A stretch of 34,084 nucleotides of DNA, from positions 1-34,084 of the forward strand of contig JAFXRA010000354.1 in the NCBI GenBank assembly GCA_017526725.1. The letters run 5' to 3'. The position numbers and the translations under genes are program-made. Shown here piece after piece: positions 7,012 through 15,289 of this stretch. Origin of the DNA: Candidatus Rifleibacteriota bacterium. GTDB taxonomy: Bacteria; Riflebacteria; Ozemobacteria; Ozemobacterales; Ozemobacteraceae. How positions within the stretch are numbered: the first letter of the stretch is position 1; every line of letters begins with the position of its first letter. The notes below the pieces were generated by a model. The model ran no database searches. It saw nothing but the letters and a program-made list of their open reading frames with translations, and was not told where the DNA came from.

Positions 7012-8052
7012 TTAATTGTTTATTATTTGCAAGTCAGAAGATTGGTTATTTTCTATTCTTTTTATAATCTTGATTATTGCTGGAGCAATACAGATAACAT
7101 AAAATGTTTTTAGAAACGCTATAATTGGTTCATTATAGATTTTTTCCAAATTGGCTTTTAATAAAGGACAGATAACATTAAGCATCACCTGCATCAGTGA
7201 AAAACATACAAGGAAGCGCAGCAGCTTTTGATTTGTTGTTCCATCTGTAGAAAATTTTATAAATCTTCTTTCTATTATCCAGCCTAAGAATATTCCAAAT
7301 ATATATCCAATATTTTTGTAAAGGTCTAAGGCCATTTCTTTTGGGTTAACTATGGCATTTTGCGCTATTTCTTTATTAACTTCAGAAGTTTTTAAATATA
7401 TCGTTTCGGTGATTGTATTATCTTGATTTTTGTAGTTAACAGGATAAGTTTTGTTTACTGCATATATGGTTATAAGCAGAGAGATTAGTATTCCGGCAAA
7501 TGCAATCCAGACATCAGCTTTTTCATTTTTTTCCAATATATCAAATAGCTTTATTGTTCCAAATATTGTTAAAACTGTTAAAACAAAACCAACAATAACA
7601 TCTTGAGGAGTGTGAACTCCTATATAATTGCGGCTGAAACCAACAAGAATTGCAAAACCCCATAATAGTATTTTAAGGAACTTATCTTTTTTATCCTGTA
7701 AAACAGAAAAACTGCCGAAAGTTGCTGTTGCATTCGTGGTATGTCCGCTAGGGAAAGAATAACCTGTAGCTGTTTTCATTCCATTGTTTATTGGCGTTAC
7801 TCTGATATCTCTTATCCATGGTCTATAAATACAAGCAGCTATTTTAATTAAACCATTGATTAATCTTGAAAAACCTAATGATATGAACATGAATTCCCCT
7901 GTTTTTTTGTTTATACACCAATATATAATGGCAAATAAGGGAAGCAGATAGTTCATTTCGCCGTAATTAGTTACATAAGTAAAAAACTTATCAAAAATAT
8001 GGCTGGTGGCATCTCTAAGATTCTGTAAATAGAGTAGATATGATATATCCAT
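7012..8052 (-). CDS. PAP2-superfamily membrane phosphatase
   Basis: The three motifs of the PAP2 phosphatase family are present: K70-x6-R77-P78, P101-S102-G103-H104 and S140-R141-x5-H147-x3-D151. Hydrophobic helices run through the protein. Members dephosphorylate lipid phosphates such as phosphatidate or undecaprenyl pyrophosphate in the inner membrane. At 346 residues it is longer than a minimal PAP2 enzyme (about 200), with an extra hydrophobic C-terminal half from about residue 240. It lies upstream of the ubiquitin-like operon on the same strand, 91 bases away, and may be co-transcribed with it, but no functional link is evident. An AGGA element precedes the ATG. The precise substrate cannot be read from sequence. 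Confidence 0.88.
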   Translation of the reverse strand: MDISYLLYLQNLRDATSHIFDKFFTYVTNYGEMNYLLPLFAIIYWCINKKTGEFMFISLGFSRLINGLIKIAACIYRPWIRDIRVTPINNGMKTATGYSFPSGHTTNATATFGSFSVLQDKKDKFLKILLWGFAILVGFSRNYIGVHTPQDVIVGFVLTVLTIFGTIKLFDILEKNEKADVWIAFAGILISLLITIYAVNKTYPVNYKNQDNTITETIYLKTSEVNKEIAQNAIVNPKEMALDLYKNIGYIFGIFLGWIIERRFIKFSTDGTTNQKLLRFLVCFSLMQVMLNVICPLLKANLEKIYNEPIIAFLKTFYVICIAPAIIKIIKRIENNQSSDLQIINN

Positions 8053-8130
8053 TTTTTTCTATCCTGTTTGTTGTATTGATATTTAAGAAATGGGTCGCTT
8101 ATTTATGTCTTATAAGAAACAATATTTTTC

Positions 8131-8170
8131 AAAAAAAAAGGCGATGCTTTTGTTTTGCATCGCTTTTTTT
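8131..8170. terminator. Bidirectional intrinsic terminator
   Basis: A GCGATGC / GCATCGC stem (8141-8147 with 8157-8163) has a 9-base loop, an A-run before it (8131-8139) and a T-run after it (8164-8170), so it can end transcription on either strand. On the minus strand it would stop messages coming from the Clp-like gene before they enter the PAP2 gene. Nothing on the plus strand reads into it. Confidence 0.85.
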
Positions 8171-8194
8171 AGGTTTGTTTTTTCTTTTTTTTTT

Positions 8195-8325
8195 GAGCCG
8201 TTCTTTTTTGAGCCGAACCTTAGAACATTTTTGAGCCGTTCTTTTTTGAGCCGAACCTTAGAACATTTTTTGAGCCGTTCTTTAGAGCCGAACTTTAGAA
8301 CTTTTTGAGCCGTTCTTTTTTTTAC
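8195..8325. repeat. GAGCCG-based tandem minisatellite
   Basis: Seven copies of GAGCCG (at 8195, 8210, 8233, 8248, 8272, 8285, 8307) alternate as GAGCCGTTC and GAGCCGAAC, separated by T-runs and a 'CTTAGAAC' or 'TTTAGAAC' element. The composite units are 38, 39 and 35 bases, plus a partial fourth. The array lies between the terminator and the Clp-like stop codon, so it would be in the 3' untranslated part of that message. Together with the terminator it accounts for the 310 bases without a gene between 8053 and 8362. The role is unknown; slippage during replication could explain the length differences. Confidence 0.9.
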
Positions 8326-8362
8326 GTTAAATATTATACTCGATTTTTTTTAGAAAATCAAG

Positions 8363-9829
8363 TTATTCCATTTCGGTTGGATTATTAGGTTCTTTCTTCT
8401 TTGTTTTTTTGGCTGGTTTCTTGGGTGCTTCAAGCTTTAGAGGTTCTTCGGTTTTTGCTTCTTTTATTTCTACTTTGCCGACAACTCTGAAAACAGTGCA
8501 TTCATCACCATCTTCATCTTTACCGACTTCAGCCTGAATGTCATCACCTTTGTTGAAATCGCCTTTAAGAATCTGTTCTGCTAAAGGATTTTCAATATAT
8601 CTTTGAATTGTTCTTCTCAATGGTCTTGCACCGTATTTTAAGTCGGTTCCTTTGTCTACAAGCCAGTTTTTAAGCTCGTCTGTAAAGTTGAGATGCATAT
8701 TCAAAGCTTCAATTCTTGTAGAAACTTCTTTCAACAGAATACTTAGAATCTGAAGATTATCGTTTTTGTCAAGTTGTCTGAAAACGATAACATCATCTAT
8801 ACGATTAAGAAATTCTGGTGGAAAACTCTTTTCGAGACTTTTCCTAGTTATTTTGACTTTCTTTTCGTGAGAAAGGTCATCAAGCTTTTCTGTACTGCTG
8901 TTTTTAGCTGTATCATTGATTCTGAAACCAGGTTTTGTTTCTTCGGTTGTGATATCTGATACACCTATATTAGTAGTAAGAATTATAATAGTTTCACGGA
9001 AGCTTACTGTTTCACCTTTGCTGTCAGTAAGTATGCCTTCGTCTAAAAGCTGTAGCAAAAGATTATGAACCTTTTCATGAGCTTTTTCGATTTCGTCGAA
9101 TACAACAACTCCGTTAGGTTTGTTCTTAACTGCTTCTGTAAGATAACCGCCTTCGCTATGACCAATATATCCTGGAGGAGCACCAATTAGTTTTGCATAT
9201 TCATGGCTCATAGCATATTCTGAACAGTCTATGCGGACTATGTCATTTTCGCTTCCAGTCATAAATTCGCAAAGGGCTTTAGCGAGTTCTGTTTTACCAA
9301 CACCAGTTTGACCGACGAAAATAAAGCTGCCGACCGGTCTTTTTGGATTCTTCAAACCGACTTTGGCTTTACGAATAGCTTGGGCAACAGCAGAAACTGC
9401 TTCGTCCTGACCAACTATACGTTTTCTTAAATGGTCTTCTATTCCAAGAAAACGATCTTGACTGGCGTTTTTAGCACCTTCAGCATCTATTACCGGTATA
9501 GATGAACCTGCGGCTTCCTGTTCATCAATCTGAATAGTTACTTCTTTTATATCAAGAGAAGGATTAACTTTTACACATAGATTGTAAAGTTCCTGCTCAA
9601 TGATTTCACCAAGAAGCGGATATTCGTTGTTGCCGAATACCAATGGAGCAATTTCGTCGAGATAATTAACTACAGAGGCATTTATAATCAGCCGCTTGTA
9701 AGACTTTTTATCAGTAATTTTTACGTTTTTGAAAAGCTGCTGCTTTTGTTCTGGCGTAAAAGCTCTGATAGAAACAAAGCGATCAAGAGATTCACAAAAT
9801 TTCATCTTGATTCCTACTGTGGAATCCAT
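8363..9829 (-). CDS. Short Clp/Hsp100-type AAA+ ATPase with a single AAA module
   Basis: Counting from the ATG at 9829 the protein has 488 residues. About residues 125-450 match the second AAA+ module of ClpB/ClpC: IVGQDEAV near 138, Walker A GQTGVGKT at 173-180, a GYIG pore loop near 220, Walker B VVVFDEIEKAH at 241-251, the LTTN sensor, FPPEFLNR with the arginine finger, and GARPLRR sensor 2. The first AAA module and Clp N-repeats are absent, and the first 110 residues are a different, unrecognised domain. A Lys/Pro-rich tail ends the chain. It probably unfolds proteins; partnership with ClpP is not shown. The start is set by AGGAGG six bases before 9829; an upstream in-frame TTG at 9868 would add 13 residues but lacks such a site. 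Confidence 0.88.
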   Translation of the reverse strand: MDSTVGIKMKFCESLDRFVSIRAFTPEQKQQLFKNVKITDKKSYKRLIINASVVNYLDEIAPLVFGNNEYPLLGEIIEQELYNLCVKVNPSLDIKEVTIQIDEQEAAGSSIPVIDAEGAKNASQDRFLGIEDHLRKRIVGQDEAVSAVAQAIRKAKVGLKNPKRPVGSFIFVGQTGVGKTELAKALCEFMTGSENDIVRIDCSEYAMSHEYAKLIGAPPGYIGHSEGGYLTEAVKNKPNGVVVFDEIEKAHEKVHNLLLQLLDEGILTDSKGETVSFRETIIILTTNIGVSDITTEETKPGFRINDTAKNSSTEKLDDLSHEKKVKITRKSLEKSFPPEFLNRIDDVIVFRQLDKNDNLQILSILLKEVSTRIEALNMHLNFTDELKNWLVDKGTDLKYGARPLRRTIQRYIENPLAEQILKGDFNKGDDIQAEVGKDEDGDECTVFRVVGKVEIKEAKTEEPLKLEAPKKPAKKTKKKEPNNPTEME

Positions 9830-9835
9830 GAGAAC

Positions 9836-9841
9836 CCTCCT
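9836..9841 (-). promoter_or_regulatory. Ribosome-binding site that sets the Clp-like start
   Basis: A perfect AGGAGG on the minus strand lies 6 bases from the ATG at 9829. It falls inside the longer reading frame that opens at 9868, so it selects the inner ATG. Confidence 0.85.
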
Positions 9842-9861
9842 AAAGGGGTACATTTTCCCCA

Positions 9862-9891
9862 TTGACAAGATAACTCTTAATAGGGTATAGC
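9862..9891 (+). promoter_or_regulatory. Candidate promoter for the TPR gene
   Basis: A perfect TTGACA (9862-9867) is followed after 18 bases by TATAGC (9886-9891). Transcription would begin near 9898, about 30 bases before the ATG at 9931. The -10 box is only a partial match. Confidence 0.45.
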
Positions 9892-9892
9892 T

Positions 9893-9921
9893 ATTGTATC
9901 ACTAACATAATTTCAAGGCAA
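9893..9921 (-). promoter_or_regulatory. Promoter for the Clp-like gene
   Basis: On the minus strand TTGCCT (9921-9916) and TACAAT (9898-9893) are separated by exactly 17 bases, a good housekeeping-sigma promoter. It leaves a leader of about 55-60 bases before the ATG. No CIRCE-type heat-shock inverted repeat is seen. It lies back to back with the plus-strand promoter of the TPR gene. Confidence 0.6.
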
Positions 9922-9930
9922 TACCTATAA

Positions 9931-11349
9931 ATGATTATGAAAACTAAAGAGTCTGAAGAAATATTTGATCGCGGTATAAACTATTTCAGAGCGGGGTTTT
10001 ACTCGTCTGCTCTCAATGAATTTTATCAAGTAAAAAAAATCTCACCTGAGTATCCAAACATTGATTATATCATTGAAGCAGCCATAAAAAAGAATGATGA
10101 GGTTGCTGGTCAAATCAGCAATTTTATCGAAGAAAACTTTGATAAAGAAATTCAGGATCTTTCCGAAGAGTTGACTTTTGAGAATTCTTCTCACTTGGGG
10201 CCAAAGATTCAGATTCTTTTGAAACAGGGTAAGTTTAACTCAGCATTAAAAGAATTAAAAGTTGCAGAATCTATCATTCCTGATTCAAGACCTTTAATTA
10301 TGCTTTTAGGGAATACTTACCGCCGGCTTGGTATGCTTGACGATGCAGAACAGGTACTTAAGCGCGGGCGACTGGTTTTCCCAGAAGACAGCGAAATGCT
10401 CAACAATCTTGGCAATATTTATATGGCCAAGGGAGTTTATTCCGAAGCAGAAGAGGCTTATCGAACAGCAATGAGAACAATGCATGAAGACCCAAGAATT
10501 TTGAATAATTTAGGTGTTCTTCGCATGCAGACAAATAATCTGGATGATGCAGAAAGCCTTTTTAGAAAAGCTTCAAAGTTAAGACCTCAATGGAAAACTC
10601 CGTTAAGAAACTTGGATCACCTTGCAAAACGCATGGAGATTCTGGAAAAGAACATTGAACAGGTTAGAGAAGAATATCGCAAGCATCCGGCTTATCTTGA
10701 TATTGGTTTGAATTTAGGTAAAAGCCTGTTCTTTAGAGGTTTTTATTCAGAAGCTAAGAGTGTGCTTCGAGGTATTTTAAAGAAGAATTCAAATCTTCTG
10801 GCAGCATGGTTTTATCTTGGTTCTATTTATGAAATAAATAAAGATTATGATGAAGCTATGGAATGTTACTGCGAAATTGTTGAGAAAGCCAAAAAAGAAA
10901 ATACTTCAGAATTTATAAACTATAAAAACTTATTAGAACAAGGTTTTGTAGAAGAAGCATTGGCTGAATTAAAGAAAATCGCAGTTGTTGAAATAGATAT
11001 AGCATCCAGCAGAATTAATCTTGGAATAAAATATTTTGAAGATTGTCTGTGGACAGATGCTTTAAGGCACTTTGAAGAAGCTACACGTATAAATAACACA
11101 TATCCAGATGCCTACTACTGGACTGCTTTAACTTTGATTCAGCTGAAGAAGAACACAAAAGCCAAAGAACTTTTAACTAAAGCGATTGAATTGAATCCGA
11201 ATTATGCTGATGCCTATTTTCAGTTAGGTGTGCTTTCAAAGTCTAAGGCCAAAAAGAAAGCATCAGAATATTTCCAAAAAGCTTTATCGTTGAATCTTCG
11301 TCCATCTTTTGCTAAAATAGCAGAACAATATCTTAATGAACAAAAATAA
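9931..11349 (+). CDS. Tetratricopeptide-repeat protein
   Basis: A 472-residue, cytoplasmic-looking protein with no signal peptide. Repeated 34-residue helical hairpins are visible from about 125 to 230 (for example NLGNIYMAKGVYSEAEEAY and NNLGVLRMQTNNLDDAESLF), again at about 255-310, and from 360 to the end (the segment around DAYYWTALTLIQLKKNTKAKELL). Such proteins act as protein-protein scaffolds. It precedes the PilB/GspE-type ATPase gene by 23 bases, so it may help assemble or control the pilus or secretion machine (inference). No strong Shine-Dalgarno is present; a second Met is two codons downstream. Confidence 0.88.
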   Translation: MIMKTKESEEIFDRGINYFRAGFYSSALNEFYQVKKISPEYPNIDYIIEAAIKKNDEVAGQISNFIEENFDKEIQDLSEELTFENSSHLGPKIQILLKQGKFNSALKELKVAESIIPDSRPLIMLLGNTYRRLGMLDDAEQVLKRGRLVFPEDSEMLNNLGNIYMAKGVYSEAEEAYRTAMRTMHEDPRILNNLGVLRMQTNNLDDAESLFRKASKLRPQWKTPLRNLDHLAKRMEILEKNIEQVREEYRKHPAYLDIGLNLGKSLFFRGFYSEAKSVLRGILKKNSNLLAAWFYLGSIYEINKDYDEAMECYCEIVEKAKKENTSEFINYKNLLEQGFVEEALAELKKIAVVEIDIASSRINLGIKYFEDCLWTDALRHFEEATRINNTYPDAYYWTALTLIQLKKNTKAKELLTKAIELNPNYADAYFQLGVLSKSKAKKKASEYFQKALSLNLRPSFAKIAEQYLNEQK

Positions 11350-11372
11350 GTCTTAATAATCAGGTTAAAAAA

Positions 11373-14300
11373 ATGGAACAAGCAGCGTTTAAAAAATCTT
11401 TTCCGGCTTTCCCTTTCAGTGATGAAGCCATTAGTCAATTAAAGCAATTGCTTGTAAAAGATGGAGTCACTACTGATGATGAGTTAAATAAACTTCAAGG
11501 TGAAGCTAAGACTTCATTGGACTTTGTAGAAGCAGTTGCCGGTTTAGCAAAGGTTACTCCTGAAATTCTGGCAAAAGCTGAATCTGAAATACTGAAGGTT
11601 CCCTATGTCAAACTTGATGAAACCCAGATAAATAATGAAATATTCAAGTTAATTGATGTAAAGATTATTAAGAGCAAAAATATTCTTCCTATAAAATTAA
11701 ACGGCGCCGAATTAATGGTTGGTAGTGTTGCGCCAGGTAATGCAGAACTCTTTGTTGGTCTGCATCCTTCTATGGCGATTAAGCCGGCTAAAGTTCTTGG
11801 CGACCAGTTGGAAAGCAAGATAGCACAGCTTACGGGAGCAAAGGTACCTCGCAAAAAGTCTCAGCAGCGTAAGCGTCTTGGTGATATTATTGTTGAATCA
11901 AAGTATTGTAAACCAGAACAGATTGATGAAGCTTTTAAAAAAGCTAAAGAACAGAAATTGCGTTTAGGCGCTTATCTTGTTAAAAATGGCATTATTACCA
12001 ATAAACAACTTTCTATTGCTCTGTCTAAACAATACGATATTCCTTTCATAGACCTTGATGAAAGCTTGGTTGACCCAGTTGTCGGCAGCCTTTTAACTCA
12101 AAAGTTCTGTCAAGACCATATTCTTTGTCCTGTTAAGAAGGAAAATGGCAAACTTGTTCTTGCTATGACCGACCCGACAGATATCATTACAATAGACCAG
12201 ATTGAAATGATGACAGGTATGAGAGTTTCACCGGTTGTTAGTTCTGAACTTTCTATTGTTGCAGCACTTGATAATCTTTACGGTGAAAGTGTGGATTCAT
12301 TGGCAGATGGTATTGGCGGTGAAGAAAAGAAGTCAGATGACGATGAAGGCTTAGGTGAACTAAGCGAAAATGATGCTCCTATTATCAAGCTTGTTAATCT
12401 GATTTTAACTCAAGCTGTAGTTTTGCATGTTTCAGATATTCATATTGAAATTTATGAAAGTGAATTCCGTATCAGATTTAGACAAGACGGCACAATGAAG
12501 TTGTTCATGACTCCGGCAAAAGCTGCTCATGCAGGTTTGGTCAGCCGTATCAAAGTTATGTCAAATCTTGACATCGCAGAAACAAGAAGACCTCAAGACG
12601 GTCGTATTAAACTGAATATGCAGGATAGAAAGATTGACCTTCGTGTCTCTTGTATCCCATGCGTTTGGGGTGAAAAAATCGTTATGCGTATCTGCGACCA
12701 GGGTAACTTAAAGGTCGACTTAAAAGACTTAGGTTTTGAACCTTTTGTATTAGAAAAGTTCATGAACGGGGTTCAGGCGCCTAACGGCATCGTTCTTGTT
12801 ACTGGTCCTACTGGTTCTGGCAAGACCACAACTCTGTATTCTTCATTGTTCCTGCTTAATAAGCCGACAGAAAACATTATGACTGCTGAAGACCCGGTTG
12901 AATACAACTTAATGGGTATAAATCAGGTTCAGTGTCATGCTGATATAGGTTTGGACTTCTCTGCGGCTCTGCGTTCTTTCTTGAGACAAGACCCTGACGT
13001 AATCATGTTGGGAGAAATTCGTGACTTTGAAACTGCAAGTATCGCTATTAAAGCTGCTATGACAGGTCACTTGGTTATTTCTACTCTTCATACAAATGAC
13101 GCTCCTGCTACTGTTGCGCGTTTGCTGAATATGGGTATTGAACCATTCTCTTTGTCTTCTTCTTTACGTATTGTTCAGGCTCAGCGTCTTGTTAAGCGTA
13201 TATGCAAACATTGTGCTGAAGAATACAAACCTGAACCAGACCTTTTACAGTCTTTGAATATTAACGAAAAAACTCTTGAAAGACTAAGACTTAATGACCA
13301 GTATTCTATGGATACTTTGGTTTTCAAGAAGGGCAAAGGCTGTGAAGAATGTGACAACACAGGTCTTAAAGGACGCCAGGGTATTTATGAAGTTCTTGAA
13401 ATAACTCCGAAGTTCAGAGAACTTATTGAATCAAATGCAACAACAGAAGATATGCGCCGTCAGGCAATAAAAGACGGTATGCTTTCTCTTCGTGAATCTG
13501 CTCTTTATAAGCTGATTACTGGCAGAACAACAGTAAGTGAAGTTGTTGGCACAACTGTTGATGCTGGCGGCCGTGAAGAAGAAGGTGAAGAAGCCAATAA
13601 AAAGCCTAAAATGGCTGAAGAATCAAATGAAAAAACAATGGCTGCTTCTCAGAAAGCTAAAGAAGCTGCTGAAAAGCGCAAAGCAGAAGAAGCCTTGGAA
13701 GAACAAAGAAATGCTGCACCTTTACAGATTACAACAGGTGCTTCGGTAAATGTTGCCAATGTTGATGCTCTTACAAAAGAATTGCATGAGTTTAATTCTA
13801 TTTTGGCGAAGGTTTCTTCTATACCAGCCAATACTTCTGCTGTTAACAATGCTGTTGTAAGTGATTCTATTTTAAAGAGCAATATTGCTGCTCCTCTTAA
13901 TGCAATAAAGACTTATGCAGCCAAAAAAGAAGATGCTGCAAAAGTTTTACCTATAATTCAGGCTCAGGGGCAGAAAATGGAACACAACGTTAAAAATCTG
14001 ATAACTCAGTTCTCAGAATTTGCTCCTAAAATAGGGAAATTCCAGATTAATCAGCTTGTCGAAAAAGAAATATTCGGCAATGTAAAGAGCCATGTTGTTA
14101 CTGCAAGACTGCTTTCAGGCGTAAAAGAAATAGGTAAGAACCTTAAGCTTTCAAAGAATCTTCCCGTTAATCTGCCGCCAATTAATGTTGATATGGAAGC
14201 ATTTTCAACAATTATTTCCAATGTTTTCATAAATTCACTTATTGGCCTTGGGGCAAAAGGTGGAGAAATAAAAGTAGTAACAAGATTGAAACCTAAAACA

Positions 14301-14522
14301 AATAATATAGTTGAACTGGTTATTTTTGATAATGGCTGCGGAATTCCTCTAGAACAGCAGAAAAATCTTTTCAAGCCCTTTGGAAATGCTGGAAAGAACT
14401 CTCTAGGTTTAGGTTTGGCTGTTGCTCAAAAATTACTCCATGCATTAAAAGGAGAAATTACTATTAAGAGTACTCCTAATACCAGCACTTTAGTATCTAT
14501 TGAACTGCCTGCTGCTGCATAG
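11373..14522 (+). CDS. PilB/GspE-type secretion ATPase fused to a degenerate histidine-kinase module
   Basis: Residues 17-155 and 167-300 read as two MshEN-type N-terminal domains. Residues 340-730 are the type IV pilus/type II secretion ATPase: Walker A GPTGSGKT at 478-485, the Walker B region DVIMLGEIRD starting at 542, conserved histidines in MTGHLVISTLHTND, and the zinc tetracysteine C611, C614, C657, C660. After a charged linker (about 735-785, rich in Lys, Glu, Ala) residues 825-1046 look like a histidine kinase: PLNAIKTYA at 841-849 resembles the dimerisation helix, N950/N954 the N box, DNGCGIP from 986 the G1 box, and SLGLGLA at 1010-1016 the G2 box. The phospho-accepting His position holds S836. 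PilB/GspE proteins are usually about 570 residues, so this is an unusual fusion. It may bind ATP or c-di-GMP, but enzymatic kinase activity is doubtful. Confidence 0.9.
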   Translation: MEQAAFKKSFPAFPFSDEAISQLKQLLVKDGVTTDDELNKLQGEAKTSLDFVEAVAGLAKVTPEILAKAESEILKVPYVKLDETQINNEIFKLIDVKIIKSKNILPIKLNGAELMVGSVAPGNAELFVGLHPSMAIKPAKVLGDQLESKIAQLTGAKVPRKKSQQRKRLGDIIVESKYCKPEQIDEAFKKAKEQKLRLGAYLVKNGIITNKQLSIALSKQYDIPFIDLDESLVDPVVGSLLTQKFCQDHILCPVKKENGKLVLAMTDPTDIITIDQIEMMTGMRVSPVVSSELSIVAALDNLYGESVDSLADGIGGEEKKSDDDEGLGELSENDAPIIKLVNLILTQAVVLHVSDIHIEIYESEFRIRFRQDGTMKLFMTPAKAAHAGLVSRIKVMSNLDIAETRRPQDGRIKLNMQDRKIDLRVSCIPCVWGEKIVMRICDQGNLKVDLKDLGFEPFVLEKFMNGVQAPNGIVLVTGPTGSGKTTTLYSSLFLLNKPTENIMTAEDPVEYNLMGINQVQCHADIGLDFSAALRSFLRQDPDVIMLGEIRDFETASIAIKAAMTGHLVISTLHTNDAPATVARLLNMGIEPFSLSSSLRIVQAQRLVKRICKHCAEEYKPEPDLLQSLNINEKTLERLRLNDQYSMDTLVFKKGKGCEECDNTGLKGRQGIYEVLEITPKFRELIESNATTEDMRRQAIKDGMLSLRESALYKLITGRTTVSEVVGTTVDAGGREEEGEEANKKPKMAEESNEKTMAASQKAKEAAEKRKAEEALEEQRNAAPLQITTGASVNVANVDALTKELHEFNSILAKVSSIPANTSAVNNAVVSDSILKSNIAAPLNAIKTYAAKKEDAAKVLPIIQAQGQKMEHNVKNLITQFSEFAPKIGKFQINQLVEKEIFGNVKSHVVTARLLSGVKEIGKNLKLSKNLPVNLPPINVDMEAFSTIISNVFINSLIGLGAKGGEIKVVTRLKPKTNNIVELVIFDNGCGIPLEQQKNLFKPFGNAGKNSLGLGLAVAQKLLHALKGEITIKSTPNTSTLVSIELPAAA

Positions 14523-14551
14523 TTCTCGTTGAATAGTTAAGAGGAGATAAT

Positions 14552-15289
14552 ATGAAAAAGAATAGACTTTCTCTTGTTCTCGCACTTTTAATGTTGGGTT
14601 CATTCCCTGCTTTTTCTCAGACTGAATATAATCCAGAAGAATTCAGTGAAGCAGAAAGTATGACTGAAGCAGATAGCAGCTGCTCTGCTGCTAATTTGCT
14701 TAGAAAGAAATATGGCAGCGTTATAGTAACAGATAAGGGGACTTATACAAAGCTTACTCTTTCTATTCCTAGAGATGAAATAGAAAATATGCTGACAATG
14801 GTTGTGGCTGACGGTTGGTATCCAAAATCATTGGTTATGCAGGTTGTAGGCGATTCTACCGCTGTTTTTTTAGATATTGATAAGAACCAGAATGATTCTT
14901 CAAGACGATTCAGAGTTTTGCAAAAGCTGGCTGCAAAAGGCGCACTTCCTTGGAAAGGCTCTGTTCTTGATAATAAAGAAGCTTATGTAACAACAATAGA
15001 AACAGAATTCGGAGAAGATTTTCTTGTGAAAGGTCAGGCTTTAAAATCAAATCTGATTTTTACAAAACTAACTCCTAGAATCTCTTCTATTGGTGCAGAC
15101 AAAGAAAATCTTGATGCAGACAGATTTGCTTCTAAAAAGAATTTTGATAGAAGCAAGATTTTTACAAGAGAAACCTATTACGATAATGATACAGGGATAA
15201 ATGGTCAGCCGTTTTTCGAAAGAGGCACTTATAAAGAAGACCCTGAAGTCGGCAGATACATGGTATTTACATTGAGATGCCGCTGGTAA
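14552..15289 (+). CDS. Secreted protein of unknown function
   Basis: A typical signal peptide opens the protein (Lys-Lys-Asn-Arg, a Leu-rich core, then a likely cut after PAFSQ near residue 23). The mature part of about 220 residues is polar, with an acidic start and a predicted mix of strands and helices. I do not recognise a family. A GAGGAG ribosome-binding site sits just before the ATG. It lies between the secretion ATPase and the pseudouridine synthase, whose start overlaps its last 13 bases, so the group is probably one transcript. A periplasmic role linked to the pilus/secretion genes is possible but unsupported. Confidence 0.75.
   Translation: MKKNRLSLVLALLMLGSFPAFSQTEYNPEEFSEAESMTEADSSCSAANLLRKKYGSVIVTDKGTYTKLTLSIPRDEIENMLTMVVADGWYPKSLVMQVVGDSTAVFLDIDKNQNDSSRRFRVLQKLAAKGALPWKGSVLDNKEAYVTTIETEFGEDFLVKGQALKSNLIFTKLTPRISSIGADKENLDADRFASKKNFDRSKIFTRETYYDNDTGINGQPFFERGTYKEDPEVGRYMVFTLRCRW

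Noticed and set aside
8090..8308. 72-codon plus-strand open frame with repeated 'FLSRS/EP' residues
   Set aside because: It is a translation of the T-rich minisatellite and terminator, with no ribosome-binding site.
8195..8325. CRISPR array
   Set aside because: The units are 35-39 bases with no unique spacers; the whole unit repeats, so it is a tandem minisatellite.
9830..9868. TTG start of the Clp-like gene at 9868
   Set aside because: AGGAGG lies inside this extension, six bases before the ATG at 9829, which is the better start.
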